From Otis tarda (taxonomy: Eukaryota > Chordata > Aves > Otidiformes > Otididae), in the NCBI GenBank assembly GCA_026413225.1, contig CM048591.1, positions 44,559,303 through 44,623,302 of the forward strand: a DNA stretch of 64,000 nucleotides. The letters are read 5' to 3'. The translations under genes were made by a program, and so were the position numbers. This document shows, piece after piece, positions 38,355 to 50,980 of the stretch; the stretch's first letter is position 1; the number at the start of each line of letters is the position of its first letter. Below the pieces are notes generated by a model. The model saw only the letters and a list, made by a program, of their open reading frames with translations. It ran no database searches and was not told the DNA's origin.

Positions 38355-39078
38355 GACGGTGTCATGTTCCGATTTCGGATGAGAGGAAGGCCCCCTTGAG
38401 TTCTAGCCGACCTCAGACGAGTCTGGGAGGCTAGGGGCGGCTGGACCGACCTCTCACACACCAGAGTGTGATTTTGTTCATATTCTCGGGAACAGAATTA
38501 AGACTCAAAACGGAGTCAAGTGCCAGGTAGCTTTATTAACCCAATAAGAAGTTTGTAAATGGAAGAGAAAGGAGAGAAAGGAAGGAAAGAGGGAAAAGAG
38601 TTTCGGTTGTAATAGCTACCACCACGGAGCTGCAGCGTCCCAACAGTTCAGTTCACTCGATGGGGCGACGATCCGTCCGGTGTTGGTCGTCTCGATGTCG
38701 GTTCCGGCGAATGTGTATTCCGGTGAACGAAGTGAAGTGTAGAAGTCTCGAAGTGTAGAAGAAGTGTCTTAGAAGAAATCTCTCTGTCTCAGTCCAGAAA
38801 TGTCCCTTTTTATGTTGGTTGTTTTCATTGTATTTCGAGAGCTGGTTTTCCTAACCGTACCCCTCACCTGGTGGCAATATGCATGCCCGTTATTGGGTGA
38901 TATGTATCTCTGGGCGCATGCCGGGGGCTAGGGCTAGATTTCTCGGAACCAGCTCTGCATTCAGGTTTGCAAGACAACAGGAGTTGCTTTGCAAGAAAAC
39001 GGGAAGCCATTGCTCGGGTGGTGGCCCACTGTTTCAACAATGTTGAGACAAATTTTTGACACAGTCTTTTACAGACGG
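38355..39078 (-). mobile_element. Solo LTR of an endogenous retrovirus, minus strand, with 5-bp target duplication
   Basis: The LTR body is 38360-39073 (714 bases), bounded by TGT...ACA and flanked by GACGG at 38355-38359 and 39074-39078. Orientation comes from signals on the minus strand: a CATAAAAAGGG TATA-like box at 38804-38814 and an AATAAA polyadenylation signal at 38532-38537, in U3-R-U5 order. No internal gag/pol/env sequence is present, so it is a solo LTR left by recombination between two LTRs. A GA-rich stretch (38560-38600) and many CpGs are within it. A 5-bp duplication fits several avian ERV groups; the family was not identified. Its high CpG content suggests a fairly recent insertion. 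Confidence 0.85.
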
Positions 39079-39600
39079 GAATGGAACTAATTTCCTCATT
39101 GTGAGATTAGGAATGGAAGAGTATCTTTGATATGAATGACATCAATGAAAGACATTCCATTACACTGAAAGCTTTCACTGCTTGGTCCTAGTCGTGTGGG
39201 CTACCTGCACGTTATTTACCTTGGCACACATTAATAGGTGCATGAATCAATCAGGCATATGCTTTTATTTTTTCAAGTTGAGCCCTAGGTATCAAATGCA
39301 CAGAAAAGGAGAAATTCTGGCAAGTAGAGGGGATGGGCTGAATTACTCAGAGTGTATGATTTTAATGAGAATGCTATGGAAAAAGTATATTTTTAGAAGC
39401 TATTAAAGGATGATTGAGCAGTTTTGGGGAAATGCTTTAGAAAGAGTTAAACTTGTACTAATTTTCCAAAGCAGGGAATATTGGAAACGTGAAATGGTTT
39501 TCTTAAAAAAGTTGTTATGATATCTTGATTTGACCAATTTAAATGTCTTACCTTTAAAAATATTTTGTACCTGTCTAGTTGATTATCTTTATGGTATCTT

Positions 39601-39984
39601 AGAGAGAGTTGGGGTTATTCAGCCTGGAGAAGAGAAGACTCTGGAGAGAGTGGCCTTCCAGTACCTAAAGGGGGCTTATAAGAAAGATGGGGAGAAACTC
39701 TTCAGCGGGGCCTGCAGTGACAAGATGAGCATAATGGTTTTAAAATAGGGGGAGGCAGATTCAGTCTTCATATAAGGAAAAAATTTTTCACAGTGAGGGT
39801 GGTAGAGCACTGGAACAGGTTGCCCAGAGAAGTGCTCGATGCCCCGTCCCTGGAAACATTCAAGGCCAGGTTGGACAGGGCTCTGAGCCTGATCTGGTTG
39901 GATATGTCCCTGCCCCTTGCAGGGGAGTTGGACTAGATGGCTTTTAAAGGTCCCTTCCAACCCTAACCATTCTATGATTCTGTG
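39601..39984 (+). mobile_element. CR1 LINE fragment, sense, 3' end
   Basis: It starts at GAGAGAGTTGGGGTTATTCA and ends with ATTCTATGATTCTGTG. There are internal small deletions, for example in the region before 39650 where the GGGGAGACC segment is altered. Same orientation as AOPEP. Confidence 0.92.
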
Positions 39985-41934
39985 TAAATTGATAAGGTAG
40001 AACAAAAAAGTTGGTGTGACTTAGATGCTAGGAAATCCTGCTGCTTCATGGACATGACACTGTAATTTAGAGTAAGAAACAGCTGCAAACAGCAGTGCTT
40101 TTACAGGGTGTGGCCTTGTAGTTGCAGGAGATTACCACCTTACATCCTTAGATAAAGACAACCGTTGAAGAAGTAGGGAATGTATTTTTTCAAATACAGG
40201 AAAGGGACAGAGTTGCTGAGCTGGGTGTTTTCCTTGAGAAAGCTTTAAACAGGCACTTACCAAGGCAGGTTGACATGGCTGAGCCTTAGGACGTGATTCA
40301 GGTGCTTGATGGCAGGTATCTCAAAGAAGACCTGCTGATACCTGTTACGAGAACAGAGTATCAGCTAAACATTTTTATTAGCTTTAAGGTAGTAGCTTAA
40401 TTTGTTATTATACTTGATATGCTTACATGGGAGAGGGATATCTGCCAAGAGCTGGTTTGAACTGGTTTTATTATGTTATGAAAATATGTGGCATACTGAT
40501 GAGTTAGGACCGCATGAATCAAATTTTCTTCAGAATCCTTGGTTCTGGGAGATTACTGAACAACACGCAGCTCTGAGTCTCCTCTTGGAGCAAAACCAAA
40601 CGATATCACAACCAGTGCTTGGTTTCTCCAGTAGCTTGGATTGTTCATCATTGGAAATTACTAGTCAGAAAGTTGGCCAGATTAGTGACCAAAGATGTAT
40701 TTTGTGTTTTGTGGGTGCTTGTTTTTCCAACTTAACAAGTAATTAGACAAATAGTCTGAGTTCTCTGCTTATCGAACTTCTGCTGTATTCAGTTTCCTTA
40801 TCTCGTCCAACCTATGGTGGTAAAGGTTGTGACTGGCGTAAACAATGTATTACATAAGTAGAGGATTTGAACACAAGGCCAGTAAAAGTGAAAGAGAGAT
40901 GGAGAAGATAGTGGGAAAAAGGAAAGGAACTGTGAAGTTTCTTGCTAGCAGTGGTAGGGGTAGATCAGAAAAAAAGGCAATTTTTTCATCAATTGAGAAA
41001 AGCAGTCTAAAACTAATTATTTGTCATTCCTATTCTTTGATGTACCTTGGTTAGGTAGTAATTTTTCTTTTTCTGGATCAAGTGAGAAGTCTCGTCCATA
41101 TCAAGATAATAATTGTTTCTGGTATCTTACGTACTGGAATTTTGCTGCTTGACCCAGAACAAAGAAAACCTGTCAGCTGCAGTGGGTGTCCTAAAGTAAC
41201 ACTGCACTATTACCGATGTTGTAAAAAGAAATTGCTGCTGTAAATGAAGTGTAAAAAATTAGCAAAGTAAAACATGATTTGTCATGGGAAGCAAAAAAAC
41301 CTGTGGAGTTACATTTTACAGTGAGAAGAAAATAGATTAAAAATTCCAATGAAAGAAGAAAAGATGAAGAAAAAATCATGAGTTCACCTTATAAATAATC
41401 CTCTCTAGAGCAGAACAGGGGACAGTTCAATGCTAGCTGATGTCTCAGTTGATGGTATGCTGTCTGTCAAGCCTCTGGGTGGTCTTGCTATGAATGTATG
41501 AATTTCTAATCAAAAGCTGATGTAATTGTTGTTCTGACAGTTTCCTCTTGAAATTTAGAACTTGTATATTTCATTACTATTTTCTTAGCAGACTTTGACA
41601 TATTTGAATACAGTTTGGTTTGCAATAATGAATGTAATAAGTATACCTGGACAAAAATAGTATTAAAATGGGTGAGGAGTGGAAAGGAGGCTTAGGTTTG
41701 AAGAAAAAAAAAAGATTATGCTCTTGACTAGTCTTTTTCCACTTTTCTAACTCCCTTTCTACTTGAACTGTAGTTATAGAGACTTGTGACCTGCCTCTGT
41801 ATGTATTTTAGCATTAAAATGTTTTAGGAAAAAAAAAGTTAGTTGTCTGTTACGTATTATTTCTCATAGTGAGAGGCTTCCTCGTCCAGTGTGAAAGCAT
41901 TTGGACTGGGAGGCTTAAACTAAACCAGTAGGTG

Positions 41935-42080
41935 CAGCTTCAACCATGGCACGAAGCAAATCTGTTCACTGTGTTTCATTTTCCTCATCTGCAAAATGGT
42001 ATTGACATGGTTTGTAAAACCCTTTGCGGTCTGCAGGTAAAATGTGCTCTCTGAGAGCGAGATAATATTAATGGTCTCGG
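41935..42080 (+). mobile_element. MIR-like ancient SINE relic
   Basis: The core TTCCTCATCTGCAAAATGG (41981-41999) is the hallmark of MIR-family elements. It is preceded by CACGAAGCAAATCTGTTCACTG and followed by a GTAAAACCCTTTGCGG-like segment and GAGCGAGATAATATTAATG, matching the expected order of the MIR core and 3' part. Divergence is high, and the edges are approximate. Confidence 0.6.
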
Positions 42081-44332
42081 TACTGTCTGTTCTGTGTCAT
42101 GTTTGTACTGTATTTAACACAGAGCTGCAACACTCTGCTTGGTTCTGTTCTGCCAGCCCATTTCCTTAGTCATTTTGGTGTTTCCCCCTAAAATTTCTTC
42201 AGGGTATGAAAATCCCCTCCATTGCTCTTAAGACTGGGTTGTGCCAATGGCACCCAGCAAAACAGCCATTGCAAGGGCATGGTAAATCATTGGTAAGATA
42301 TGTATATCAGCAGTCGTTAACCCCACCTTTCCTCTCATTCCTACAAACTCTACTAGGATCTTTTTAAAATCCTGTGTATTTGGATAAAAGTTTTCATGAC
42401 TGAGGAACCATCCTTTCCTCCCCATCCCCTCCCAGTATATGTATGCTTCGGGGTAAATAATTTATCCAGTATCTCTTGGCTGCCATTGTAAGGAGGAAGC
42501 AGAACCTCCTAGGAGGTAAAAAAGCAAGCTCACTCTTTGTCTTGTGAACTCACTGCCACGCGCTGTTTCTTTTTCTGCAAGAAAACCTAATTATTTTATG
42601 TATGTCAGAGTTGGTTACAGATTCAGTTTTAGGATGTTAATTCCAAAGAAATCAAGGCTAATTAAAGATTTATACAGATTAGTGGTCTTTTACATTTGGC
42701 CGTGTTTTATGTTTTACTGGGTAAAAGATAACCAGTTGACTTTCTCGCCACTGCAGTTACCTACTGAGCTTCACTGGATATCTATGTCCTACTCTATTCA
42801 TTCTGATACATGGCGTGGGGAGCCAGGTTATTTTCTTTTTCTGTTCATGTGCATTAACAATAGGCCTACTTAAACGGCAGTTTCTCTCCCTGTTTTACTG
42901 AAAGATCAGCTAGCCTGTGTTAGTTAAGCCACAGTAACTTAATTGTGCTATGGACAGCTCTGGATCCAATAGCAGAGATAGCACTTTTGGCAAGAGGACA
43001 AAAATAGCTTCAGAATACTTTTCATCAGGGCCATCATTATCTCCAAGTTCTTTCCTCCTGTGTAGTTCAGAGATTACTTTAGGGAAGGAATAATTTGAAT
43101 GGAGGAGATGTTTGGAGGGGAATAAACGAGATGCTCGGGTTTTAGCCAGTGTAAAATAGATTTTGCTCTAACAACTTATCTCCTGTTTTCCACAGTGTTT
43201 TGATTATTTTTAAGCTCAAGTTATGAAAGACACTGATCAGAAAATTTTTAGCCTCAGTCATTCACAAAATAATATGTTGTACTCTCAGAATATAGGCTTT
43301 AAATGTCATAGATTTTTAAAAACTCAGTGCAGTGAAGTGATGCTTTCAAGATTTTCTTTCTTTAACTGGAGAAACCTACTGTCTTTGTTTTATACAGTTT
43401 GCATTTGAAAACTTAGCTTTTTTAAGCTCAGGAGTGGTATGCAAGTGCTATGAATTAAGATAAAACTGCAAAATGCAACAAAATAAGTAAAACAAGAATT
43501 ATTACATCTGTATGCACCAGCAAGGTAAAAGGACTTAATGTTACCTTCCCAGCTGTGGCTAAGCTGCTGATAAGAAACTGGCCAGCGTGAAATATTGCTG
43601 CTGAAACTGGAAAGGGGCAGTAGATGAAGAAGCTGCCTAGGAGAGGGCTAGAGAAACTGCCAGAAGAGCAATACTACAAAGAATATTGCTGTGTGAAAAG
43701 TGAGGAGATGGCTGAGGCTGATAAGGAAGACATGCTTTCTTCTCATTATATAGCCCATGGTTGAAATTCTGAAAGGCAGGTGAGCTAGTGTGCTTTACCT
43801 TACTGCAAGAAGAAATGTGAAAATGTCAGGATTTATTGAGGCTTGGACTAAGGAAGAGTCAAGGCTACATCTACTGCTCTGAACCTGGATGAGCCTTCTG
43901 GTTGTACAGAGAGATGGGATTAATGATAACGAAAGCAGTACTGTAATGACAACAGGGAGTTGTCACAGGTGTTGGTGAATCCCTGCAATGGCATCTTCAG
44001 AAGATATTCAGAAGCTGCCTTTGGCCTTATGGATTCACCTGAGAGGTATTTTATGAGGCTGGAAGGCTTATGCAGAAGCAGGAGAGGGGAAAGACTGAAG
44101 TTACTCTTTTCTGTTTTTTGTAAGAATTATTGTGGTAATCTTGCTTTTCTTCATCCTGTCGTAAACAACTTAAATCGTACTTTGATTAGTTCATGCCATA
44201 CAGGTTCGAAACCTACATAGCTGAGGTTAAAAAAAAACCCCTCAGTACAACAGTAGGTTTGATTTTTGACAGCGAACTTTATTCAGTCTTTCTTATTGTA
44301 TTCCAACTTCAATCTCTTTTCCTTCTATCCAG

Positions 44333-44499
44333 GCCATGTGTTTATACGATGGGATCGCCAATAAACAACAGAGCCCTCTTCCCATGCCAAGAACCACCCG
44401 TTGCCTTGTCAACATGGCAAGCCTCAGTCAGAACAGCTGCAGGCTTTGTTGTGTTAATGAGCGGTGAAAACTCAGGAGAATCAGTCCAGCTTCGAGAAG
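44333..44499 (+). CDS. AOPEP: AOPEP second coding exon (residues 269-324)
   Basis: The exon follows a pyrimidine-rich tract and CCAG, starts by completing the split Arg codon, and ends at GAAG|GTGAAA with one base of the next codon. It is 167 nt. It encodes the block INNRALFPCQEPP, then a Ser-Thr-Trp step and VVLMSGE. This corresponds to the M1 segment that in LTA4 hydrolase reads RAILPCQDTP and VALMS, so this is the end of the N-terminal beta domain that lies by the substrate channel. The C-terminal residues (SGESVQLRE) are variable between M1 members. The open frame continues past both splice sites by chance (44193-44519), so the exon edges come from splice signals and phase, not from stops. 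Confidence 0.95.
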
Positions 44500-44539
44500 G
44501 TGAAATAGATTTTCTATAGCAAATCATTGTCAATAATTT

Positions 44540-44593
44540 TATAATTAGAATATAATAATAATAATGATTATTATTATTATTAATATAATTATA
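44540..44593. repeat. AAT/ATT imperfect palindrome 40 bases after the exon 3 donor
   Basis: TATAATTA at 44540-44547 pairs with TAATTATA at 44586-44593. Between them is an AAT run followed by an ATT run around a central G. In RNA it would form an AU hairpin close to the splice donor at 44499/44500. Confidence 0.85.
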
Positions 44594-45288
44594 GCTTGGT
44601 AAATATATAGAGTTTGAAAGAATGAAGTTCCTAACCTTAGATGCACTTACATGTCTATCTGTAATCTCCATGTCATTCTGCGGAAAAGTTAACTGCTCAA
44701 GGCATCAGGATAACCTAGTAAGAATTCAAAGCATCTACATTTCACTGTGTTATTTCTACTTACTTTTTTCCTGTGTTTTTATTCCTTTCACTTTTTCCAA
44801 ACCTAGACTTAACTGGTCATAAATTGGCTTTGTTTTAATCACTCTGCAGTTGAATGTTTCATAGGTGAAGAACCTTATCAGGCTCTTGACAACTTCAGGC
44901 CTTGGTAGATAATTAACTTTCAGTTTTAGTTCTCCAGTCCAAGTGTAGCTCAGCATGGCAATAATTATAAGTGGTCATTGTGTCATATCTGTTTCCTGAA
45001 ATATGTGCAATAAATAAAGAATATCAGATCAGTGGCGTGAAAATCTGGTCTTTCGGTTATTTTTTTTGGCACGTAGATCATACCTTGTGCAACATTAAGC
45101 AAGCAAGCATTTTTCTTCTGTGCTGGTTATACTTTATTCTCTAAACCTCTGTCCACACAGAGAAGGAAGTTTTTAGGTCAGTTCTACATGTGATAAGAGA
45201 AAGTATGTCTTGCTCTTGTTAGTTTTGAGATAATCAAAGAGAGTCAGTATTTTCTAGTGTAAGTAGTTCTGATTAAAAGTAGCATACA

Positions 45289-45332
45289 GGAAAATATTAG
45301 AATTAGGGAAAAAATCTGGAAAATATTAGAAT
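45289..45332. repeat. Short direct duplication (29-bp period)
   Basis: GGAAAATATTAGAAT occurs at 45289-45303 and 45318-45332, with AATCTGG words repeated alongside. Confidence 0.75.
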
Positions 45333-48300
45333 CTGGAAAAAAAAATCTGTTCCCCTTTAAAGAGGCAAGTTTATTCTTGAGGGAAGAAAAAAAGAATGAA
45401 AGTCTCCTTGATTTGAGAGCCGCCAGTTAATCCATTTGCATGGAATTGTCTGGTTATTTTTGGCCATATGTGAAACCTGTTTCAAGCCTCATCTGTGCTG
45501 TTGAAATGTGGAAAACTGCCATGATATGCTGCTCAGCTCACTTGGACAATAATACTTTCATGTCTTAGTATCAAGAAAGCAAGAGTACTCTTGACTTCAG
45601 ACTAGGAGAACAGCTCTGCCATCATTGTTTAGTTAGTTTAACCCACACTTGTACCTTGCTAATGAGTCGTTGCCTGTCTGTCCCTCAGAGGTGGCTATGT
45701 GGTTTGAAATACTAAGAGGAAGAAGGATGCTTATGTGAATTTCTAGAAATAGAAAACTTGGAAAAAATGTCAGGCAGTATAAATTGAAATAGGTCAGTTG
45801 AACTTGATACTCTCTTAGACCAATTAGCTAGTTGAAAAGGCTATATTGTGAAAGAATTATTTCCTCATTAACATTATTTTGTCATTCTAGTATAAAAACC
45901 CTGTTAAAATTACATTTGAATAAAGAAAAAACCTACTTGTGGGGAAAACCATTTTTAAAATGCTGTTGATGTACTGTTGAGAGTGGTATCAGGATACCTT
46001 ATTGTTAAAGATAGCACTGCCCTTAGTCATCCAAAGTAAGCCTTGTCACGTCGTGGAGAACAGAAGGGGCCTTTGTTTAAATCCTTATAGATGTTGCAGT
46101 GTGTCGGTTTAGGTTGGTAGTTCACGTGTCACCTTGAGCTTGCTTTGTTTTGGGTTTGATTTTTTTTTTAACTTTTCCAAATGCTAACCCACTATATTTC
46201 CTTTCCTAAGAACTTTGTGAAAGCAAGAAATACTGTAAGAAGTCTTTAATGGAAAGCCCAGTAGGGAGGAAATGACTCATTGTAGCTTCACGGTGCTAAT
46301 GAAGTGCTGAGTGAAAAGTGTGAAGTGAACTGGGAAGAACCAAATGTAGCATTAAGCTGGCCTCTTTAGGAGCCACGTGACAATGGCAAAGTTTTGTGCT
46401 GAACTTTACTGAACTGAACAGAAGCAGCAGGAGCACCTACTGCACTTCTGTCCTTACAGTTTTCCTTCTGCCTCTCCTCAAGATGGAATTCCCAAGAGTG
46501 TGGAAGGTTCTCCTTATGGATCTATGCAGCACACACCATTATTTATGCTAATTTTGATGTCATGATGCAAGGTTTGCTGGGTTTCTTTAAAGGCAGTAGG
46601 CATTGTGCTCCAGTAGCTCTGAAAGACTCAATCATGTATGAGATCCTCATTATCTTGGTGCTTATATACAATTGGAGATGAGAAATCAGTGTTAGAGAGC
46701 TGTTTGGAACTGTAAAAATTTATAAGACAGATAAAGAGGGAAAAAAGGGAAAGGAGCAATATTGAGAGGAATATTAAAAAAAAACAAACCTAACACTCGA
46801 GTGCTAATCTGATGCCTTGAATAAATTCTTAATGACTTGAGGAATACAAATTCATTAGTTTAATTAGTAGAACTTTTAAGAGTTAAAAAGTTCAAAATGG
46901 TTTGTAGTGTTAAGTAACCTGTCCCACACAGATCTTGTTGTTAGGCAATTATGCAGGGCATGTGAAATCTAGCCAACTTAAAATTTTGTCTTTACATTTA
47001 TAAAACACACCTAAAAGCCTTTCAGGGTGGCTTCAATTAAAACAACTTTTCTTTGCCAGATTATTTACATACAGTATGCTATTGCTGTGCTGCATATTTA
47101 TAAAATCATACATAACTGGCAGAACAAGAAAATACATTTTTAAAAATGCAATTTGTCAGACAGAAGCAGCATTTTGGCAAGCAGTTCTGAATGGATTTAT
47201 TCAGAGTAGAATTAAAAGTTAGCTGAATATTTTTTTCCTTTAAAAGTCTTATTTATAACAAGTGTGCAGGCAGACAGAACAGCAAAGATGCAGCTTCATG
47301 CTTTTAAACAGAGATCTCCATTCTGCTTCACAGGCCTGCATCTCTGGACGCAGGGATGCTGTGATCCACTACATAGCTAGACTAGGTGTACTCACAGGCA
47401 CAGATTCCTTTTTTGCCCCTTGTATTTTCAGGTTTTGGTAATAGCATACTTCCTCCTGTAGGTGCTGTTTTTGCATTCTGCCTCCTACAAAACTATGGCT
47501 TCTTCTGTCACTTGAAATGAAGTGAGACCACATTTGTTTGAAAATGCTGATATGTTGCTTACTCAAGTATAAATGGTAACTATTCAAGTATGGCCTAAAA
47601 GTGCTTTAAAATACTGTGCATTCTTTATGGGAGTACTTAGAGAAGAAAAATTTATCAGAAAAATACAATTGACAATGCCCTTTGGGAGAAAGCTTTACAG
47701 GGAGCACTACATGTGTGTGTGTAATGCAAACCATTTAACCATTGGATTTATTTCTCAACACTTGTCAGTTTTACTTTCCTTCAGCATATTACTGTAACAC
47801 ATAGAAAGTGCAAATATATTTAGTCACAAACACCTTTAGATTTATTTTGATTCGTGTTCAAGAAGTAGATCTTCAGCTATTCGGTAAGTGTGAAAGCGGC
47901 TGGCAGTTTTTGTGCCGTTACTCTACCGTTACATAGTCTGTGATCTTGTTTTGCCATCTCTGACTCCAGTGAGAAGGCATATTCCGTTGTTGAGAGGAAA
48001 TATGGTGCTGGAGAAGCCACTGTGACTGCTCCCTAGCTAGCAGCAACAACAGTTGCTTTTGTTTGTGCTCCTCTCACTTTTCACAAGGCGAAACAAAAGA
48101 GTCCAGCACTTATGTTGATTGATCTCCAACATATATCAGGAACTGCAGCATGGGAGCTGACAGCTCATCACATGCTACTCATCCCCCTGAGCCAGTGTTG
48201 AACTAATGCTCTGGCATGAATGTGAGGGCGCTCTGTGGGAAATTCTGGCCTTCAGATGAGATCAAAGATGTCTACAAGTTACAAAGAGTTTCAGAAGGCT

Positions 48301-48964
48301 GGAGGGTTCTTAATCCTGGTGGTCCAGCCAAATAGTGGTTTTGGCGTAACTACTTTTTCAGCTGCAGTTTTATGTGTTTTTCCCTACAGGTAGCTGAGTT
48401 CTGTGGGTTTTAGGAAGTCATGGACATCATCTGTATTTTGTGGTGTTTATACTTGTGTTAGTGCAAACTGTTTGAGGGAAAATATACTAACAGGTAAAAA
48501 TACTCCTAATGTTCTTGCCTCTGGTATTAACATACTAACTCTAAGGTGTTTCTTCAGTTATAATGGACTCCACAGAACTTAAACAATTTTAATGGTTTCA
48601 AAGATAGCTAACTGCATTAAAAATTCTAGGAAGTAATTACATAATTCATCATTATTGTTGCAAGTAGAAGAAATAAATGTCAAAGGCTCTTCTTTTTCAC
48701 ATTTATAAATTAGATTATAATTTCCAACCATTGTTAAATATAGTTCTAAATTTTGCATGGGATGTTTTCCAATTATACCTCATAGAACAGGTGATTGTTG
48801 TTGCATGGTGTGTGCAGTTATGCCATGATAGATTTGCTTCTCAGAACTGAAAAATAATTAAAAAAAATAATTTTCAAAATTATGCATATAGGAAATATTT
48901 TGAAAGTCTTGAAAGTATTATACTTGCCAAAATAATTATGTATAGAAATCAAGTTGCTTTTAAG

Positions 48965-49380
48965 TTAAGTCTGGTGGTAAGGAGAGGGTATAAGCATTGC
49001 AAACTGGGGTGCTCTTCCTCTGTTCTTCACATGGGCTAACCCCAACCGAATCTCTTGTTCTTCCCAAGGTGTACCTGCTTGGTAGGAAGATGTTTTCGTG
49101 GTACAAAATGATGGTTTGGGGAGAGCAAGGCGTCTCCCCACCCTGTTTCGATGCACTGCTCTCTCTTGCCCCAGAGGTGGTGCTGTCGCCAAGGCAACCC
49201 CGGGAAAGCAGCGGGCAGGGAGGGGAAAGGGAGAGAAGGGAGAAGGGAGAAGGGAGTGGAGTGGAGCCTGTGGTCCCCATCTGTGCCCAGGGACAGATCT
49301 GAGTTTGCAGATGAAGGGAAACAAAACAGAGCCCACCGATCTGAAGAAAGTTAAAGACAGGAAGTGAAGTTATGGCAGAA
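48965..49380. promoter_or_regulatory. GC-rich intronic island with RFX X-box and G-run cluster
   Basis: It stands out from the AT-rich intron. An X-box-like site GTCGCCAAGGCAAC lies at 49185-49198 (two half-sites GTCGCC and GGCAAC around AA, the arrangement bound by RFX factors). It is followed within 15 bases by a run of G-triplets from 49213 to 49254 that satisfies a G-quadruplex pattern. Long open frames on both strands (199 codons minus, about 100 plus) have no protein likeness. Candidate enhancer or alternative promoter; no function is shown. Confidence 0.5.
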
Positions 49381-50963
49381 AAGGGCAGGCTCAGAGGCAG
49401 TCTTACCAGCATATTTATAAATATGAAGAAGAAGACAAGATTTTTTTGAAGTGGTACTTCATGGTGCTTGCTATAGCGAAGTGTTGCTGACATAAAGATC
49501 GTTTCAGTCACCGAGCAGTGAATGCAGTAGAGAGGGAACTCACTGTCATGCCAGCGCATGGGATTTTGGTTGTTAAAGACAAAACAACTGTTCTAGAGTG
49601 TGAATGCAGAAGGCATCTAAAAGCCCTGCAGGAAAGGACTGACCCCTAGTTAGGTACGTAAAGACAGCAGAGATCTTGGATTTTGCTCTGGGAGTAAAAG
49701 GAGTTCACAGCGTAATTCCAGAGCAATGTTAGTTACTTTTCTTTTCTTTTTGGGAAATCCTAATTTAGATAAATCTGAAAACACATACCAAGAAAAACTA
49801 TCTATCTTTGTCTTGGTACCTTCACCCATTTGCAAGGTTTGCTCCAGCTCTGAATAGCATACGCTCATTGCTAATTAATGTAAATTTCTGAACACAGTAC
49901 GTGCTGTTCTTCTCTCTGGACTGATAAACTGATTCCCCATTCATTTTGACATTCTGTTGAAATTACACTTGTTTTTTAAAAAGCCTCTGTGGTCTTGCTT
50001 GCTCTAGCCTGCCTTGCTAAACCTGTTTCTCTCTGTAACCCTCTCTGCTCCTTCTGTTTGCATAGCACAGACCAACACCCTTTCCTTTTAGACAATCTCC
50101 TCGCTGTTGTGAGAACCTTCTCCTTTGCACCTTCTGCTGTCTGGAATGGTTTTCTGTGACTGCCTTTTGACTTTCTTGCTTATTTCAGCGCTCAGTGGAA
50201 AACAGATTACTGTTTTTCCATTATGATTCTTCAAATTTTCACTCTTCTGCTGCTGTTTTTTAACTCTTAAGGTTTTACAGTTAATGTAACTGCATGGAGC
50301 ATTTCATAATGCTTTGTATGTAACAGATCCTACACAAACTGAAGTGTTGTATACTGCCTCTGTGCCTTCTCTTCTACACATTTAAGCCAATGGTAAAGCT
50401 GATGTTAACTTCAGTGTGTACAGGCTTGAGCCTCTAGCACACTATATATCAATGAAATCTCTACATCATTTGATAATGATAAATTGTTGCTGTCCTGTGT
50501 GACCTGTTTCTCTCAAGGTGGCATTTTGCTTGTCTTGGCTCATTTGTAGCTTTGGTAAGTTAATTAAAAAAAAAAAGAGGAGGAGGGAATTTGGCAAAAC
50601 AGTTATCCTCTTTGTTCCTACTATGCTTGGAGCAAATAAGTTCCTTCTGTTCATATACTGACAGGAGGTTAGGAAAATTACAAAAGTAATATATGTTCAC
50701 CTGACAATACAGACAAAAGGGTTTTGATGGTAGTGGTGCATGTTGCCAAAAGTGGAATAGAGTGAGGGCGTGTAAGTGGTTGCTAGTGCGTATTAGACTT
50801 TGCAAACACTATTGTTTTGTCATACTAAATTGTAGGTGGAAAATTTGTTAAGGCTTGTCCTTCCTTTGGACAGCTTGACCTTCTGTGGTCATTAAGGTTG
50901 GAAACCCAGAAGTGCTTTGCTTTCGTCTATGCCTTGTGGCCTCCACTGGACTGACTTTTTCCC

Positions 50964-50980
50964 TTTTTTTTTTTTTTTTT
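50964..50980. repeat. Poly-T run (17)
   Basis: Seventeen T in a row in intron 3; no adjacent retroposon was recognised. Confidence 0.9.

Larger units (their letters stand above)
34644..44332 (+). other. AOPEP: AOPEP intron 2
   Basis: 9.7 kb between confirmed-phase coding exons. It holds two sense CR1 copies, an antisense solo LTR and a MIR-like relic; the rest is AT-rich unique sequence without recognised exons. Confidence 0.85.

Noticed and set aside
44195-44222. tRNA B-box-like GGTTCGAAACC
   Set aside because: No A box, acceptor stem or anticodon arm at the right spacing; a chance match just upstream of AOPEP exon 3.
48960-49559. 199-codon minus-strand frame in intron 3
   Set aside because: It has overlapping frames on both strands, is low in complexity around the GA-repeats, and has no recognised domain. 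Treated as a GC-composition effect.
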